A stretch of DNA of 64,000 bases from Pseudanabaena sp. lw0831 (GCF_016584665.1 NZ_BBJB01000095.1:1-64000), one strand, 5' to 3'; counted from the stretch's first letter, positions 52,544 through 61,923 are shown. Notes: generated by a model not told the origin, from the letters alone. Translations and numbers: made by a program.

Positions 52544-53347
52544 GTGTTACTTCCTCAACCCCTCAAACGCAGACTTCAAAGGGTGACTTTACAAGCGCAC
52601 CAAGTCTCACCAGTTTTGCAAATTAATAGCGCGATCGCCCTCACCTCAGAGCAAAGACATTACCTATGCAATGTATTGCGTTTAGAATCTGAAGCCGAAT
52701 TTATCGCCCTCGATCGCCAAGGTGGATGGTGGTTAGCTCAATTATCAGAAGCTCTAGATGTTGCCAAGATAATTGCCAAACTGGAAAATAATTCAGAATT
52801 ATCTGCCCAGATTACCCTTGGCATCGCTATGCCCAAAGGTAGCAATATTGAGTCGGTAATTCGGCAAACTACGGAGTTAGGGGTGCGTCAAATTGTGCCG
52901 CTATTTAGCGATCGCACAATTATCAAGTCAGGTACAGAAATTGGTAATCAAAAACGCGATCGCTGGCAACGCATTGCCGAAGAAGCTGCGGAGCTTTCGA
53001 TGCGTACCTATGTGCCTGAAATAAATAGGCCAACAACATTAACTTCTTGGCTTGAGCATCTTGCTAACGCACCATCACCAATTTTGAAATATATTTGCGT
53101 GATTAGTCCCCTTGTGACGCATTTACTTACAAGCTTACAAAGCTCAAGTTTTTCATCAGACTTCGCTGAAAACAATGGGCAAATAATTATAGCTACGGGC
53201 TGCGAAGGCGGCTGGACTCCTAGAGAAGAAGAAATGGCGATCGCTTCAGGATTTATTCCTGTATCTCTAGGCGATCGGGTGTTATCCGCAGTCACAGCTC
53301 CAGTGCTAGCATTGTCAATAGTCGGCGCATTTTTAGATACTCAATGA
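52544..53347 (+). CDS. rsmE: 16S rRNA (uracil-1498-N3) methyltransferase
   Basis: This 267-residue SPOUT-fold protein shows LTSEQRHYLCNVLRLESEAE, LGIAMPKGSNIESVIRQTTE, LGVRQIVPLFSDRTIIKSG, KRDRWQRIAEEAAELSMRTY, then IIIATGCEGGWTPREEEMAI (GPEGG motif varied to GCEGG) and SLGDRVLSAVTAPVLAL. It methylates U1498 of 16S rRNA. The start is a GTG at 52544 directly next to an inverted-repeat element, so the native leader is missing or lies within the repeat. It overlaps the next gene by 4 bp (ATGA). Confidence 0.88.
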   Translation: MLLPQPLKRRLQRVTLQAHQVSPVLQINSAIALTSEQRHYLCNVLRLESEAEFIALDRQGGWWLAQLSEALDVAKIIAKLENNSELSAQITLGIAMPKGSNIESVIRQTTELGVRQIVPLFSDRTIIKSGTEIGNQKRDRWQRIAEEAAELSMRTYVPEINRPTTLTSWLEHLANAPSPILKYICVISPLVTHLLTSLQSSSFSSDFAENNGQIIIATGCEGGWTPREEEMAIASGFIPVSLGDRVLSAVTAPVLALSIVGAFLDTQ

Positions 53348-53802
53348 ACCCAAATCAACCCCAAACAACTCAGCAATCAGTGCAAACAATGGTGCAGCAG
53401 ACTATAGCACTTCGCACCAATGGGAAAAAGCTGCACAACATCACCCGCCAAGTGGAAGCAGTCTTAGCCCAATCAGGTATACAGATGGGTTTGTGTAATG
53501 TATTTTTGCGTCATACATCAGCAAGTCTAATTATTCAAGAAAATGCTGATCCAGATGTATTGGCAGATCTAGAAACATTTTTTGCAAAACTGATCCCTGA
53601 GGATGCGAGTCAATATCGCCATATCTCTGAAGGTGTTGATGATATGCCATCGCATATTCGCAATACGCTAACCAAAACATCAGAAACGATCCCGATCGCT
53701 AATGGTAAACTTGCCCTCGGCACTTGGCAAGGAATCTTTGTCTGGGAACATCGCAATTTGGGTCATACCCGCGAAGTGCTGGTACATATTACAGGATGCT
53801 AA
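53344..53802 (+). CDS. yjbQ: YjbQ-family protein (UPF0047)
   Basis: This 152-residue protein is of the secondary-thiamine-phosphate-synthase/UPF0047 family: NVFLRHTSASLIIQENADPD, then DDMPSHIRNTLTKTSETIPI and GTWQGIFVWEHRN. Residues His and Glu of the RHTSASL and IQENAD segments form the known metal-binding face. Activity in vivo is unsettled. Its start overlaps the rsmE stop by 4 bp and its stop is followed by the yvcK start with no gap, so rsmE-yjbQ-yvcK is one operon. Confidence 0.9.
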   Translation: MNPNQPQTTQQSVQTMVQQTIALRTNGKKLHNITRQVEAVLAQSGIQMGLCNVFLRHTSASLIIQENADPDVLADLETFFAKLIPEDASQYRHISEGVDDMPSHIRNTLTKTSETIPIANGKLALGTWQGIFVWEHRNLGHTREVLVHITGC

Positions 53803-55146
53803 ATGAAGCCCTCAAGAAAGCCACCAGCAAATCGATATCGTCCAGCCGTTAAGAGAAAAAAGTGGCTGAGAGGGTTTCAGTGGTTTTTACCAGGATTATT
53901 TGTCAAGCGATGGCTACTAGTTAGCATCGTCGGTATTGTGCTAATCGTTCTAGGGATTGCCATCTCCGCGAGACTAACCCCGATCTTATTTCTATCACGT
54001 CTGATTGGTAATGCGATCGACACCTTGGTTGCCATCTTGCCACGCAATATGAGTGGACCACTCGCCTTTGCAATTGGAATTGGACTATTGTGGCTGGGAC
54101 AGAAACGCGCACTTGGCTCGATCACCCAAGTTTTAATGCCCAATCAAGACAAAGAGCTATTAGAATTGCTAGTCTCCCATCGCAAACTCAATCGTGGCCC
54201 CAAAATTGTTACTGTAGGAGGGGGGACTGGCTTGTCAAATTTATTACGTGGACTCAAGCAATATAGTGCCAACATTACTGCGATCGTCACCGTGGCTGAT
54301 GATGGCGGCTCCTCCGGACGTTTACGCCGTGAGCATGGTGTATTGCCACCAGGGGATATTCGTAATTGCCTCGCCGCCCTTGCTGACGAAGAAAAGTTAG
54401 TCACTGAACTATTTCAATATCGTTTTAAAACGGGGGAAGGTCTATCTGGGCATAGTTTTGGCAATTTATTTCTTACGGCGATGAGTGAAGTCACAGGCGA
54501 TCTGGAGAAGGCGATCGCCGCTAGTTCACAGGTATTAGCTGTGCGCGGGCGTGTCCTGCCTGCAACTCTTGACCATATGGTGCTATGGGCTGAATTTGAA
54601 GACGGACGCTATGTGGAGGGTGAGTCGAATATTCCTAAAGCTAAAGGCAAGATTAAACATATTGGTTGTAAGCCAGATAATCCTAAAGGATTGCCTCAAG
54701 CTGTTGAAGATATTAATGAAGCAGATCTGATCGTAATTGGGCCTGGCAGTTTATACACCAGTATTATTCCTAACCTACTTGTCCCTGAAATACTTCAAGC
54801 ATTGATCGATCGCAATGTGCCATCGATCTATCTTTGTAATATCATGAGTCAGGTAGGTGAAACTGACGGCTATACTGTATCTGACTATGTACGAGTTTTA
54901 GATGAGCTAGCAGGTGTGAGACTGTTTGATGTGGTTTTAGTTCAGAAGCATCCACCTTCTGAGCGATCGCTACAACACTATGCCTCCTCTGGGTCACATT
55001 TTACGACTCTAGATCGTGATAGTCTCGCTCTTATAGGCTGTCCCGTTTTGATGGCGAATATCATGCAAGAGAAACCAAATGGAACCGTATGTCATGACTC
55101 AGAAAAACTTGCAGGTGTCTTAATGCGCTGGTATAACCGTCAGTAG
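53803..55146 (+). CDS. yvcK: YvcK/CofD-like gluconeogenesis factor
   Basis: The 447-residue product has two N-terminal membrane helices ([33 protein letters not shown]), usual in cyanobacterial copies. The CofD-like core follows with [55 protein letters not shown] and [20 protein letters not shown]. The family binds UDP-sugars and influences cell shape and carbon metabolism. It joins rsmE and yjbQ in an operon. Confidence 0.93.
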   Translation: MKPSRKPPANRYRPAVKRKKWLRGFQWFLPGLFVKRWLLVSIVGIVLIVLGIAISARLTPILFLSRLIGNAIDTLVAILPRNMSGPLAFAIGIGLLWLGQKRALGSITQVLMPNQDKELLELLVSHRKLNRGPKIVTVGGGTGLSNLLRGLKQYSANITAIVTVADDGGSSGRLRREHGVLPPGDIRNCLAALADEEKLVTELFQYRFKTGEGLSGHSFGNLFLTAMSEVTGDLEKAIAASSQVLAVRGRVLPATLDHMVLWAEFEDGRYVEGESNIPKAKGKIKHIGCKPDNPKGLPQAVEDINEADLIVIGPGSLYTSIIPNLLVPEILQALIDRNVPSIYLCNIMSQVGETDGYTVSDYVRVLDELAGVRLFDVVLVQKHPPSERSLQHYASSGSHFTTLDRDSLALIGCPVLMANIMQEKPNGTVCHDSEKLAGVLMRWYNRQ

Positions 55147-55212
55147 TCGAATTTCAACCTGAAAATGTCACAATGTCAGATTATTTAAAAAGTCAGTCAG
55201 ATTAAGTTATCA

Positions 55213-55668
55213 GTGTTAGAGCATTACCGTATTCAAGTTAACAGTGATATTTATGCTCTTGCTAAATTGCAAGAGTGGTTTCATCAATTTCAAAATTTAT
55301 TGCCAAAACCAACTTGGATGCAGTGTAATCTCGTGTTGGTTGAGGTGTTTACCAATGTAGTATCTTATGCTCATGAGGGACTGTCTGAAGAAACGCCCAT
55401 TGATATTGAGATTGCGATCAATGAGAGTGAATACTTTTTGGAAATGAGGATTTGGGACTTTGGCGAGCCATTTGATCTGCAAGCAGAAATTGATCGGGTC
55501 GCTTTAGCGGCACTAAAAAACCAAGATTTTAAAAGTATCGATGATATTCCCACAGGTGGGCGAGGCTTGATGATCGCTAAGACAATTGCTGACGATATCA
55601 GATACGAGACCTTACCTGACGGTCGTAATTGCTTTGTAATGATCAAAAGTTTTTCAAAGCTTGTCTAA
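55213..55668 (+). CDS. anti-sigma factor/RsbW-type ATP-binding protein
   Basis: The GTG at 55213 gives 151 residues. This is a GHKL ATPase of the serine-kinase class: N-box MQCNLVLVEVFTNVVSYAHE, G1-like IWDFGEPFDLQAE and G2 box TGGRGLMIAKTIADDIRYE. Such proteins phosphorylate anti-sigma antagonists or bind sigma factors. No antagonist or sigma gene lies nearby. It follows yvcK by 66 bp in the same direction and ends at a terminator. Confidence 0.85.
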   Translation: MLEHYRIQVNSDIYALAKLQEWFHQFQNLLPKPTWMQCNLVLVEVFTNVVSYAHEGLSEETPIDIEIAINESEYFLEMRIWDFGEPFDLQAEIDRVALAALKNQDFKSIDDIPTGGRGLMIAKTIADDIRYETLPDGRNCFVMIKSFSKLV

Positions 55669-55669
55669 C

Positions 55670-55716
55670 CAAAACATAAAAGAGGCGGCGCAAAGCGCCG
55701 TCTCTTTTATGTTTTG
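55670..55716. terminator. bidirectional terminator hairpin
   Basis: CCAAAACATAAAAGAGGCGG and its complement (one mismatch) enclose AAA between convergent genes; the inner arm is again the GGCGGCGC type. Confidence 0.85.
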
Positions 55717-55725
55717 GTTTGAAAA

Positions 55726-55920
55726 TTAGCGCTTAAGCCATAGTACAAAGGCAAATAAACTAACGGGTAAAGTAATAACAGATATAGCGATCGCATTCAT
55801 TACATCGACTGTTAAATTATTTACCAATAACTCCCAAGTGGGTGCAGCATATTTAATTACTGCCGATGCGATCGTTGAATAAACAAATAATCGCAAAATA
55901 AATAAAATTTGTTGCCACAT
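55726..55920 (-). CDS. small two-helix membrane protein, unknown
   Basis: This 64-residue protein has two hydrophobic segments (LFVYSTIASAVIKYA; IAISVITLPVSLFAFVLWL) and a basic end (LKR). It starts at an ATG with an AGAGATT upstream region. The small size, position between two terminators and high HIP1 content suggest a real gene. I know no function. Confidence 0.65.
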   Translation of the reverse strand: MWQQILFILRLFVYSTIASAVIKYAAPTWELLVNNLTVDVMNAIAISVITLPVSLFAFVLWLKR

Positions 55921-55940
55921 AATCTCTTACCAGTTAATAA

Positions 55941-55973
55941 GCAATGGTGCACGGCTTCGCCGTTCACCATTGC
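55941..55973. repeat. hairpin upstream of the small membrane-protein gene
   Basis: GCAATGGTGCACGGC and its complement (one mismatch) enclose TTC. Confidence 0.72.
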
Positions 55974-55975
55974 TA

Positions 55976-56012
55976 AACAAGAAGAGCTGCGCTTTGCGCA
56001 GCTCTTCTTGTT
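55976..56012 (-). terminator. terminator of the PBP1A gene
   Basis: AACAAGAAGAGCTGCGC and its exact complement enclose TTT, immediately before the stop codon position of the minus-strand gene. Confidence 0.85.
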
Positions 56013-57944
56013 TTAGTTTTTCTTTTTAGTGCCTTCTTTTTCTTGGATTTCGCTTGGTACTGGGAACTGCTCAATAGGTTGCCCAGCTAGCGCCCTTTCC
56101 ATAAACTTGCGCCAAATCGGAACCACATACACACCGCCCGTCACTCCATTTGCCATTGGCGAATAATCATCATTTCCAATCCAAATCGCAACTGATAACT
56201 GCGGTACATAGCCAACAAACCAAGCATCTCGAAAATCTGAAGTCGTACCTGTCTTGCCCGCTACAGGTCGCCCATCGCTCATTTGCGCTTCGGTTGCCGT
56301 GCCGTTGGTAACGACTCCACGCAAGGCATCAGTTAAGTAAGAAACCGCGATCGGATCGAGGATTAGTTCGGGCTTGGGGGTATTATCCAGTACCAGATTG
56401 CCATTGCGATCTGTGACACGGGCAATTAATGTCGTTTTAGATTTATAGCCACCGCTAGCAAATACTGCATAGGCTCCCGCCACCTCCATTGGAGTTACAT
56501 CGGCAGCACCAAGCGGTAGAGAAACAACAGGAAGAATCGGACTATTGATCCCCAACTTTCGACAAAGTGCTACGACATTTTCATTACCAAATTCTATCCC
56601 TAGCCTGAGTGCAGGAATATTTCGCGAAACTGCGATCGCCTGACGAATGCTCATACCACCTGCGAACTTATTGTCATAGTTGCGAGGTATGTAAGGCTCA
56701 TCTCCATCAGGAATCGTCATTGGGCTATCATCAATCGTCGAGTCAGGAGTGTAGTTACCTGATGCAAAAGCAAGATAGTACACAAAAGGTTTAAACGAAG
56801 AACCTAACTGTCGTCTTGCCAAAACCGCACGGTTAAATTGATTTTTGTCAAAGTCGCCAACACCCCCTACCAAAGCTTTTACAAATCCTGTACGCGGATC
56901 GACAGCCACCAAAGATAATTGGTCAGCATAAGCACCGCGATCTACTAAATCTTTGTGACCTTCGGCAGCAACTTCTTCAGCAATACGCTGCATCTTTAAG
57001 TCAATCGTCGTCTGGACACGCAATCCACCTTGAAGAACGACATCTCGACCAAATTTTTCTTCTAGCTCAGCTGTGACAGCTTGCGACACATAAGGAACAC
57101 GACTCGCTTCGTAAGAGATCCCCTGCTTGCGAATAGTTATTTTCTGAGCTTTAGCGGCTTTGACTTCGGCTTGGGTTGCCCATCCAAGCTCTAGAAGTCG
57201 ATCAAGCACTAAACCCTGACGCTTCTTTGATTCACTAAAGTTGTCTACTGGATTGAATACTGAAGGCGCTTGAATCGTACCTGCTAACATAGCAGCCTCT
57301 CCAAGGGTCAAATCAGCAGCAGATTTACCAAAATAATTCTGTGAAGCAGTTTCAGCACCATTCGTGTTTTTTCCCCAAAATACTTGATTGAGGTACATCT
57401 CAAGGATTTGCTCCTTAGTGAATACCTGCTCAACCCGCATTGCTAAAACTGCTTCGGCAACTTTGCGATTAAGACTACGTTCGTTGGATAGAAATAAATT
57501 TTTAACTAACTGCTGCGTTAATGTTGAGCCACCTTCAACGGTTCCGCCTGCATTAAAGTTAGCTAAAATTGCGCGTCCGATACCACTTGGATCAATCCCT
57601 TTGTGGGTATAGAAGTAGGCATCTTCCATGGCGAGAACCGATCGCTTAAGATGTGGTGAAATGCGATCGAGGGTTACAACTTCGCGGTTGACATCACCAT
57701 GCAAACGAGCAATTAAGCCACCGTTAATGTCATAGATATAGGTGGTTTCAACTGGTACATAGCCTTTGAGGACTCTCACGTCGGGCAGATCGCGAAAACT
57801 GAGTGCTAGACCGACCAGCCCACCAGCCACTGCTGCGCCGCCAATCATGATAATGCCCAGTAACGTGCCACCAACAGCTTTGAGAGTGCCTTTTAAAATA
57901 CTGCCTGTCAGAGACCGAGAACGCTCTACACTATTCGATGCCAC
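56013..57944 (-). CDS. class A penicillin-binding protein (PBP1A family)
   Basis: The 643-residue bifunctional enzyme has an N-terminal membrane helix (LLGIIMIGGAAVAGGLVGLA). The GT51 transglycosylase follows with LAMEDAYFYTHKGIDPSGIG, EGGSTLTQQLVKNLFLSNER and ILEMYLNQVFWGKNTNGAET. The transpeptidase has SSFKPF (active Ser), the SRN motif in VSRNIPALRLGIEFG, and the KTG box in VAGKTGTTSDFRDAWFVGYV. It polymerises and cross-links peptidoglycan. Several PBP1A paralogues are usual in cyanobacteria. It is transcribed alone. Confidence 0.95.
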   Translation of the reverse strand: MASNSVERSRSLTGSILKGTLKAVGGTLLGIIMIGGAAVAGGLVGLALSFRDLPDVRVLKGYVPVETTYIYDINGGLIARLHGDVNREVVTLDRISPHLKRSVLAMEDAYFYTHKGIDPSGIGRAILANFNAGGTVEGGSTLTQQLVKNLFLSNERSLNRKVAEAVLAMRVEQVFTKEQILEMYLNQVFWGKNTNGAETASQNYFGKSAADLTLGEAAMLAGTIQAPSVFNPVDNFSESKKRQGLVLDRLLELGWATQAEVKAAKAQKITIRKQGISYEASRVPYVSQAVTAELEEKFGRDVVLQGGLRVQTTIDLKMQRIAEEVAAEGHKDLVDRGAYADQLSLVAVDPRTGFVKALVGGVGDFDKNQFNRAVLARRQLGSSFKPFVYYLAFASGNYTPDSTIDDSPMTIPDGDEPYIPRNYDNKFAGGMSIRQAIAVSRNIPALRLGIEFGNENVVALCRKLGINSPILPVVSLPLGAADVTPMEVAGAYAVFASGGYKSKTTLIARVTDRNGNLVLDNTPKPELILDPIAVSYLTDALRGVVTNGTATEAQMSDGRPVAGKTGTTSDFRDAWFVGYVPQLSVAIWIGNDDYSPMANGVTGGVYVVPIWRKFMERALAGQPIEQFPVPSEIQEKEGTKKKN

Positions 57945-58007
57945 AGCAATCTACCCTTTGATCAATTCATAGGTAATCTTACTGCATTAATAAGTATTTC
58001 GTACCAA

Positions 58008-58044
58008 AAACTTGAAGGTCGCGCTTTGCACGACCTTCAAGTTT
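58008..58044 (-). terminator. hisE terminator
   Basis: AAACTTGAAGGTCGCGC and its complement (one mismatch) enclose TTT; it touches the hisE stop codon. Confidence 0.85.
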
Positions 58045-58323
58045 CTAGCGGCGCTGAGCCAGTTTGTCATAGACCAATTGCAGATCGACATGGTGATGCG
58101 CGATCGCAACTAATGTGTGATAGAACAAATCCGCCACTTCTGAGGCGATCGCGTCGGGATCATCATCTTTACAAGCCATCACAACTTCAGCAGACTCTTC
58201 GCCAATTTTTTTTAAAATATTATTGTCGCCACCAGCAAATAATTTGCAAGTATAAGAATTTTCTTGTGGGTGCTCTCGGCGATCGACAATCACCGCAAAT
58301 AATTCTGAAAGGGGATCGTTCAT
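58045..58323 (-). CDS. hisE: phosphoribosyl-ATP pyrophosphatase
   Basis: From the ATG at 58323 (MNDPLSELFAVIVDRREHPQ) the product is 92 residues, the family's normal size; a reading from 58362 adds an implausible tail. NSYTCKLFAGGDNNILKKIG, GEESAEVVMACKDDDPDAIA and EVADLFYHTLVAIA carry the metal-binding E and D residues. It is the second enzyme of histidine synthesis. It stands alone (hisI, the fused partner in other groups, is absent here). Confidence 0.93.
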   Translation of the reverse strand: MNDPLSELFAVIVDRREHPQENSYTCKLFAGGDNNILKKIGEESAEVVMACKDDDPDAIASEVADLFYHTLVAIAHHHVDLQLVYDKLAQRR

Positions 58324-58348
58324 AAAATAAAAATACTTATACAAAATA

Positions 58349-58442
58349 ATTGTGAGACGCAAAGCGCCTCACAATCTTAATAATAAAGGCACGCCATGCG
58401 TGCCTTTATTGTTTTTGAATGTTCTGCCAAGCAGAACATTCA
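58349..58442. repeat. three consecutive hairpins between rplL and hisE
   Basis: ATTGTGAGACGC/GCGCCTCACAAT (58349-58376, AAA apex), AATAAAGGCACGC/GCGTGCCTTTATT (58381-58411, CAT apex) and GAATGTTCTGC/GCAGAACATTC (58417-58442, CAA apex) follow each other. The nearest one likely ends the rplL transcript. Confidence 0.75.
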
Positions 58443-58465
58443 AGCAAGCTAAATGTTGCCAACAA

Positions 58466-58858
58466 TTACTTGATGGAAACCTTACCACCAGCTTCTTCGA
58501 TTTGCTTCTTAGCAGCTTCAGCATCAGCCTTAGCCATAGCTTCTTTGATTGTCTTAGGTGCAGACTCAACCATATCCTTAGCGTCTTTCAAGCCCAATCC
58601 TGTGATTTCGCGAACGATCTTCAGAATGGCAATCTTCTTGTCAGCAGGAACTTCATCAAGTACCAAGTCAAAAGCAGTCTTTTCTTCTTCTACTTCAGCA
58701 GCAGCACCACCACCACCAGGAGCAGCCATCATCATGCCACCAACAGGAGCCGCAGCCGAAACGCCGAAGGTTTCTTCGATCGCTTTCACCAATTCAGAAG
58801 CTTCAAGAAGGCTCAAAGACTTTAGTTCTTCAATAATGCTATCGATTTTTGCAGACAT
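58466..58858 (-). CDS. rplL: ribosomal protein L7/L12
   Basis: The 130-residue stalk protein has an N-terminal dimerisation helix ([20 protein letters not shown]), an Ala/Gly-rich hinge (about residues 36-55) and the C-terminal factor-binding domain ([36 protein letters not shown]). It recruits translation factors to the ribosome. It is the last gene of the secE-nusG-rplKAJL cluster. Confidence 0.97.
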   Translation of the reverse strand: MSAKIDSIIEELKSLSLLEASELVKAIEETFGVSAAAPVGGMMMAAPGGGGAAAEVEEEKTAFDLVLDEVPADKKIAILKIVREITGLGLKDAKDMVESAPKTIKEAMAKADAEAAKKQIEEAGGKVSIK

Positions 58859-58934
58859 AATTTTTCTCTTTAGTTAATTAGATTAGGTTAGTAATTGGTG
58901 AACGGTAATTCGTAATTCGTAATTACCAATCCTT

Positions 58935-59462
58935 CTAAGCAGCTTCTTTCTCAGAAACAGCTTTGATAGCGCGTCCCAGAGATTGCGGAACCTCTTTGAT
59001 GCCGATCGCGATCTTGGCGGTAACAGAATTGATAGCACCAGCAATTTGCGCGATCAGTACTTCCTTAGAAGGTAGATCCGCGATCGACTGCAAGTCTTTT
59101 GCAGTCAAAGCGCGACCTTCTAAGACACCGCCACGAAGTTCGGTTTTCTTAGATTCCTTTTGGAAAGCTTGATAAGCCTTAACAGCGCCACCGATGTCAT
59201 CTTTGACAAACAGACAAGCCGAAGGACCAACCAGAAAGCCTTCGAGAGGCTTCCATTCTGGTACGCCAGAAATTGCTTGCTTGAGCAAAGTGTTTTTGGT
59301 AGTTCTGCACACCGTACCCGTAGGACGGAGTGAGCGACGGAGCTTGGTAATCTCGGCAACTGACAAAGTTGAGTAATCGATTACCATGACCATCTGAGTT
59401 CCTTCAAACTCTTTGGTCATTTCTCCGACTAAAAATTTCTTTTGGTCTAGGGTCTTACCCAT
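58935..59462 (-). CDS. rplJ: ribosomal protein L10
   Basis: The 175-residue protein has MVIDYSTLSVAEITKLRRSL, CRTTKNTLLKQAISGVPEW and PSKEVLIAQIAGAINS, typical of L10, which anchors L7/L12 dimers to the 50S subunit. A GGAGG ribosome binding site is present just upstream. The 269-bp 5' region holds a leader with a conserved L10-binding motif and an attenuator, so L10 and L7/L12 levels are probably self-regulated. Confidence 0.96.
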   Translation of the reverse strand: MGKTLDQKKFLVGEMTKEFEGTQMVMVIDYSTLSVAEITKLRRSLRPTGTVCRTTKNTLLKQAISGVPEWKPLEGFLVGPSACLFVKDDIGGAVKAYQAFQKESKKTELRGGVLEGRALTAKDLQSIADLPSKEVLIAQIAGAINSVTAKIAIGIKEVPQSLGRAIKAVSEKEAA

Positions 59463-59492
59463 ATGGTTCTCACCTCCTTGTATTTGGAGCTA

Positions 59493-59522
59493 ATCAAATG
59501 GCGTGATGCGCCATTTGATTAG
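59493..59522. repeat. small hairpin near the rplJ start
   Basis: AATCAAATGGCG and CGCCATTTGATT pair around TGATG. It lies in the rplJ leader mRNA, between attenuator and ribosome binding site. Confidence 0.6.
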
Positions 59523-59544
59523 CTATGTAGATCTTTAAAGCCAT

Positions 59545-59577
59545 TAAAAAAGCCTCGTCTTTTCGCAGACCGAGGCT
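59545..59577 (-). terminator. attenuator in the rplJ leader
   Basis: On the minus strand AGCCTCG and CGAGGCT pair around a 13-nt loop and are followed by TTTTTT, giving an intrinsic terminator about 85 bases before the rplJ start codon. It follows the L10-leader motif, as expected for an attenuation switch. Confidence 0.72.
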
Positions 59578-59604
59578 AAAAAAGTATTCTTTCAAGAATC
59601 TTTT

Positions 59605-59660
59605 TTTTAACACCTCGGCAGGGAATTAAGCTGTGAGCAACCTGCTGTCTATGGAGATAT
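59605..59660 (-). ncRNA. L10 (rplJ) leader element
   Basis: The minus-strand RNA has AGCAGGTTGCTCACAGC then TTAATTCCCTGCCGAGGTG (complement of 59611-59650), where GCAGG pairs with CCTGC. This wording is that of the known bacterial L10 leader, bound by L10-(L12)4. Exact boundaries are approximate. Confidence 0.65.
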
Positions 59661-59731
59661 TCAGTTGTTGAAATTTCTTTCTAGGCTTATTAAAACAGTT
59701 AGACTCAAATAATGACTTTGAAAGGCTTTAT

Positions 59732-60445
59732 TTACGCGTCTCCGAACTTGAGATCACGCAAAGCGGTGACATCAACTTCGATCGCAGGCCCCATAGTTGC
59801 AGATACATACAGCGATCTCCAGTATCTACCCTTTGCGCCAGAAGGACGATTGCGATCAATCGTTTCTTGCAAAGCTTTGAGGTTGATTAGCAAGTCTTCA
59901 GCAGGGAAGGCAGCCTTGCCAAATTGGATATGGACGATCCCTGTGCGATCAGCACGAAATTCTAGCTTACCAGCTTTGAATTCGTTGATTGCGCCACCTA
60001 AATCAGTAGTTACCGTACCACCTTTAGGTGAAGGCATCAATCCTCTTGGACCAAGCAATTTACCAAGCTTAGCCACTTGAGGCATCATGTCTGGTGTGGA
60101 AATCAGCAAATCAAAATCCATTCTTCCCTTGCTGATTTCATCGATTAGTTCCTCAGAACCAGCGATGTCTGCACCTGCGGCGGTTGCTTCCGCAACTTTT
60201 TCACCACGGGCAATAACTGCTACACGAATTGTTTGTCCCGTTCCTTTTGGTAAAGTTACCGTTGTCCGCAATTGTTGATCGGCGTACTTAGGATCGATAC
60301 CCAGTCTTACATGTGCTTCTACCGACTCAGGAAACTTAGCAGTTGCGGTGACCTTAACTAGTTCTAATGCATCGATTGGTGCGTAAGGGCGCTCTTCAAC
60401 TTTGCTGAGAGCTTCCTTAAGACGCTTTGAGATTTTCTTTGCCAT
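59732..60445 (-). CDS. rplA: ribosomal protein L1
   Basis: The 237-residue protein shows the L1 signature (VNPNP-like region [20 protein letters not shown]), [19 protein letters not shown] and [17 protein letters not shown]-type text (here [20 protein letters not shown]). It binds 23S rRNA at the E-site stalk and can repress its own operon. It lies 99 bp downstream of rplK. Confidence 0.97.
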   Translation of the reverse strand: MAKKISKRLKEALSKVEERPYAPIDALELVKVTATAKFPESVEAHVRLGIDPKYADQQLRTTVTLPKGTGQTIRVAVIARGEKVAEATAAGADIAGSEELIDEISKGRMDFDLLISTPDMMPQVAKLGKLLGPRGLMPSPKGGTVTTDLGGAINEFKAGKLEFRADRTGIVHIQFGKAAFPAEDLLINLKALQETIDRNRPSGAKGRYWRSLYVSATMGPAIEVDVTALRDLKFGDA

Positions 60446-60544
60446 GATTGCTCCTAAGGGGTGCGATCGGAAAAATTAATTCCCTTCCCCAACTAAAATT
60501 TTTATTTGAATTTTATAGATATTGAAAACCGACAAAATTAGAAA

Positions 60545-60970
60545 CTAAGCGCTTATAGTAACGCCCATATTCTTTGCCGTGCCTTCAATAATCTTCATCG
60601 CTGCATCGATATCATTTGCATTGATATCAGGCATTTTTGTTTCAGCGATTTGACGAAGTTGATCTCTGGAGATAGAACCTACTTTTTTACGGTTAGGTTC
60701 TGCTGAGCCAGAGGTGATACCAGCCGCTTTTTGGATTAAAACTGATGCTGGTGGTGTTTTGAGAACGAAGGTAAAGCTTCGATCTTCATATACAGATATT
60801 TCTACAGGAATGACCATGCCTGCTTGATCGGCAGTACGGGCGTTATATTCCTTACAAAACATCATGATGTTGACACCATGCTGACCTAGTGCAGGACCAA
60901 CTGGTGGAGTTGGGCTAGCCTTACCAGCATTAAGTGCCAACTTGATAATTGCTGTAACTTTCTTAGCCAT
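60545..60970 (-). CDS. rplK: ribosomal protein L11
   Basis: The 141-residue protein has the conserved [39 protein letters not shown] and [20 protein letters not shown] segments, and it is of standard length. It forms the GTPase-associated centre base with 23S rRNA. Confidence 0.97.
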   Translation of the reverse strand: MAKKVTAIIKLALNAGKASPTPPVGPALGQHGVNIMMFCKEYNARTADQAGMVIPVEISVYEDRSFTFVLKTPPASVLIQKAAGITSGSAEPNRKKVGSISRDQLRQIAETKMPDINANDIDAAMKIIEGTAKNMGVTISA

Positions 60971-61027
60971 TAATTTTAGCCGTTGATTTTAGCCGTTTAA
61001 AAAACTACAAACTTGCGTTTGAGTGAG

Positions 61028-61672
61028 TTAGTTTTGCTTTTGTACCTGAGTGAACTCTAGTTCAACAGGAGTGTCTCTACCAAAGATTGAAAGCAGGGCT
61101 TTAAGTTTGCTACGTTCTGGGCTAACTTCCACCACTTCACCTTCAAAGTCTTTGAAAGGTCCATTAAGCACTTTGATTTTGTCGCCTTGAGCCATGTTAA
61201 TTTTGAGAACTGGCTCTTGTTCGACGGTGACACGGAAAATTCTTTCAACCTCTTTCTCGGTGAGAGGACGAGGTTTAACATGTCCTCGACCGCGACCGTA
61301 GTGACGTTTTTGTTCTGTGCCAACAAAGTTAATTACATGGGGAGTGCTTTTGACAGCAAGCCATGCATCATCATCAACTTCTAGCTGTCCGATTTCATTT
61401 CTGACAGTTTTGATCTGAATCAGAACATAACCAGGGAAAATCTTTTCCTCAGAGGTTGCTCGACTGCCATCCTTTCTCAGTTTGACGGTCGGTGTCTGTG
61501 GAATTTCAATTTGCTTGATCCTATCTTCCACATCAAGGGTCTTGATGCGTTGCTCTAGGCTCGACTTAACCTTTTTTTCGCAGCCCGAAGCAATTTGAAC
61601 GGCATACCAGTTAAATAGTATGTCTTCATCTTCTTGGCTACTAGATGAGTGGTCGATATCCTCGGTAAACAT
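61028..61672 (-). CDS. nusG: transcription elongation factor NusG
   Basis: The 214-residue protein has the NGN domain (WYAVQIASGCEKKVKSSLEQ, FPGYVLIQIKTVRNEIGQLE) and the C-terminal KOW domain (QGDKIKVLNGPFKDFEGEV). NusG binds RNA polymerase and couples it to the ribosome or Rho. Its ATG overlaps the secE stop by one base (TAATG). Confidence 0.96.
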   Translation of the reverse strand: MFTEDIDHSSSSQEDEDILFNWYAVQIASGCEKKVKSSLEQRIKTLDVEDRIKQIEIPQTPTVKLRKDGSRATSEEKIFPGYVLIQIKTVRNEIGQLEVDDDAWLAVKSTPHVINFVGTEQKRHYGRGRGHVKPRPLTEKEVERIFRVTVEQEPVLKINMAQGDKIKVLNGPFKDFEGEVVEVSPERSKLKALLSIFGRDTPVELEFTQVQKQN

Positions 61673-61923
61673 TATTGAAACACCTGCAATGCGATCGCCT
61701 TAAACAAAGCATCAATTAGATAAACAAAGGTTGCGACTGCAACGATCATCAAAAGAACGGATGCAGACTCACTAATGAGTTGTTGGCGCGTAGGCCAAAC
61801 GATCTTGCCGAATTCGGCTTTGGATTCTACAAAAAGTTTAGCGATCCCAGTTGGCTCAGATTTTGCATCTGATTCAGCTTTTGATACTTCTTTTGGTTGC
61901 TCTTTCAGGTCGTTTTTCGTCAT
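61672..61923 (-). CDS. secE: preprotein translocase subunit SecE
   Basis: The 83-residue protein has a polar N-terminal half, the conserved amphipathic FVESKAEFGKIVWPTRQQLI segment and a single C-terminal membrane helix (ASVLLMIVAVATFVYLIDAL), as in short cyanobacterial SecE. It is an essential part of SecYEG. It is coupled to nusG. Confidence 0.94.
   Translation of the reverse strand: MTKNDLKEQPKEVSKAESDAKSEPTGIAKLFVESKAEFGKIVWPTRQQLISESASVLLMIVAVATFVYLIDALFKAIALQVFQ

Noticed and set aside
58352-58877. Plus-strand frames across rplL and its flank
   Set aside because: Shadows of the L7/L12 gene on the opposite strand and of the adjacent hairpins.
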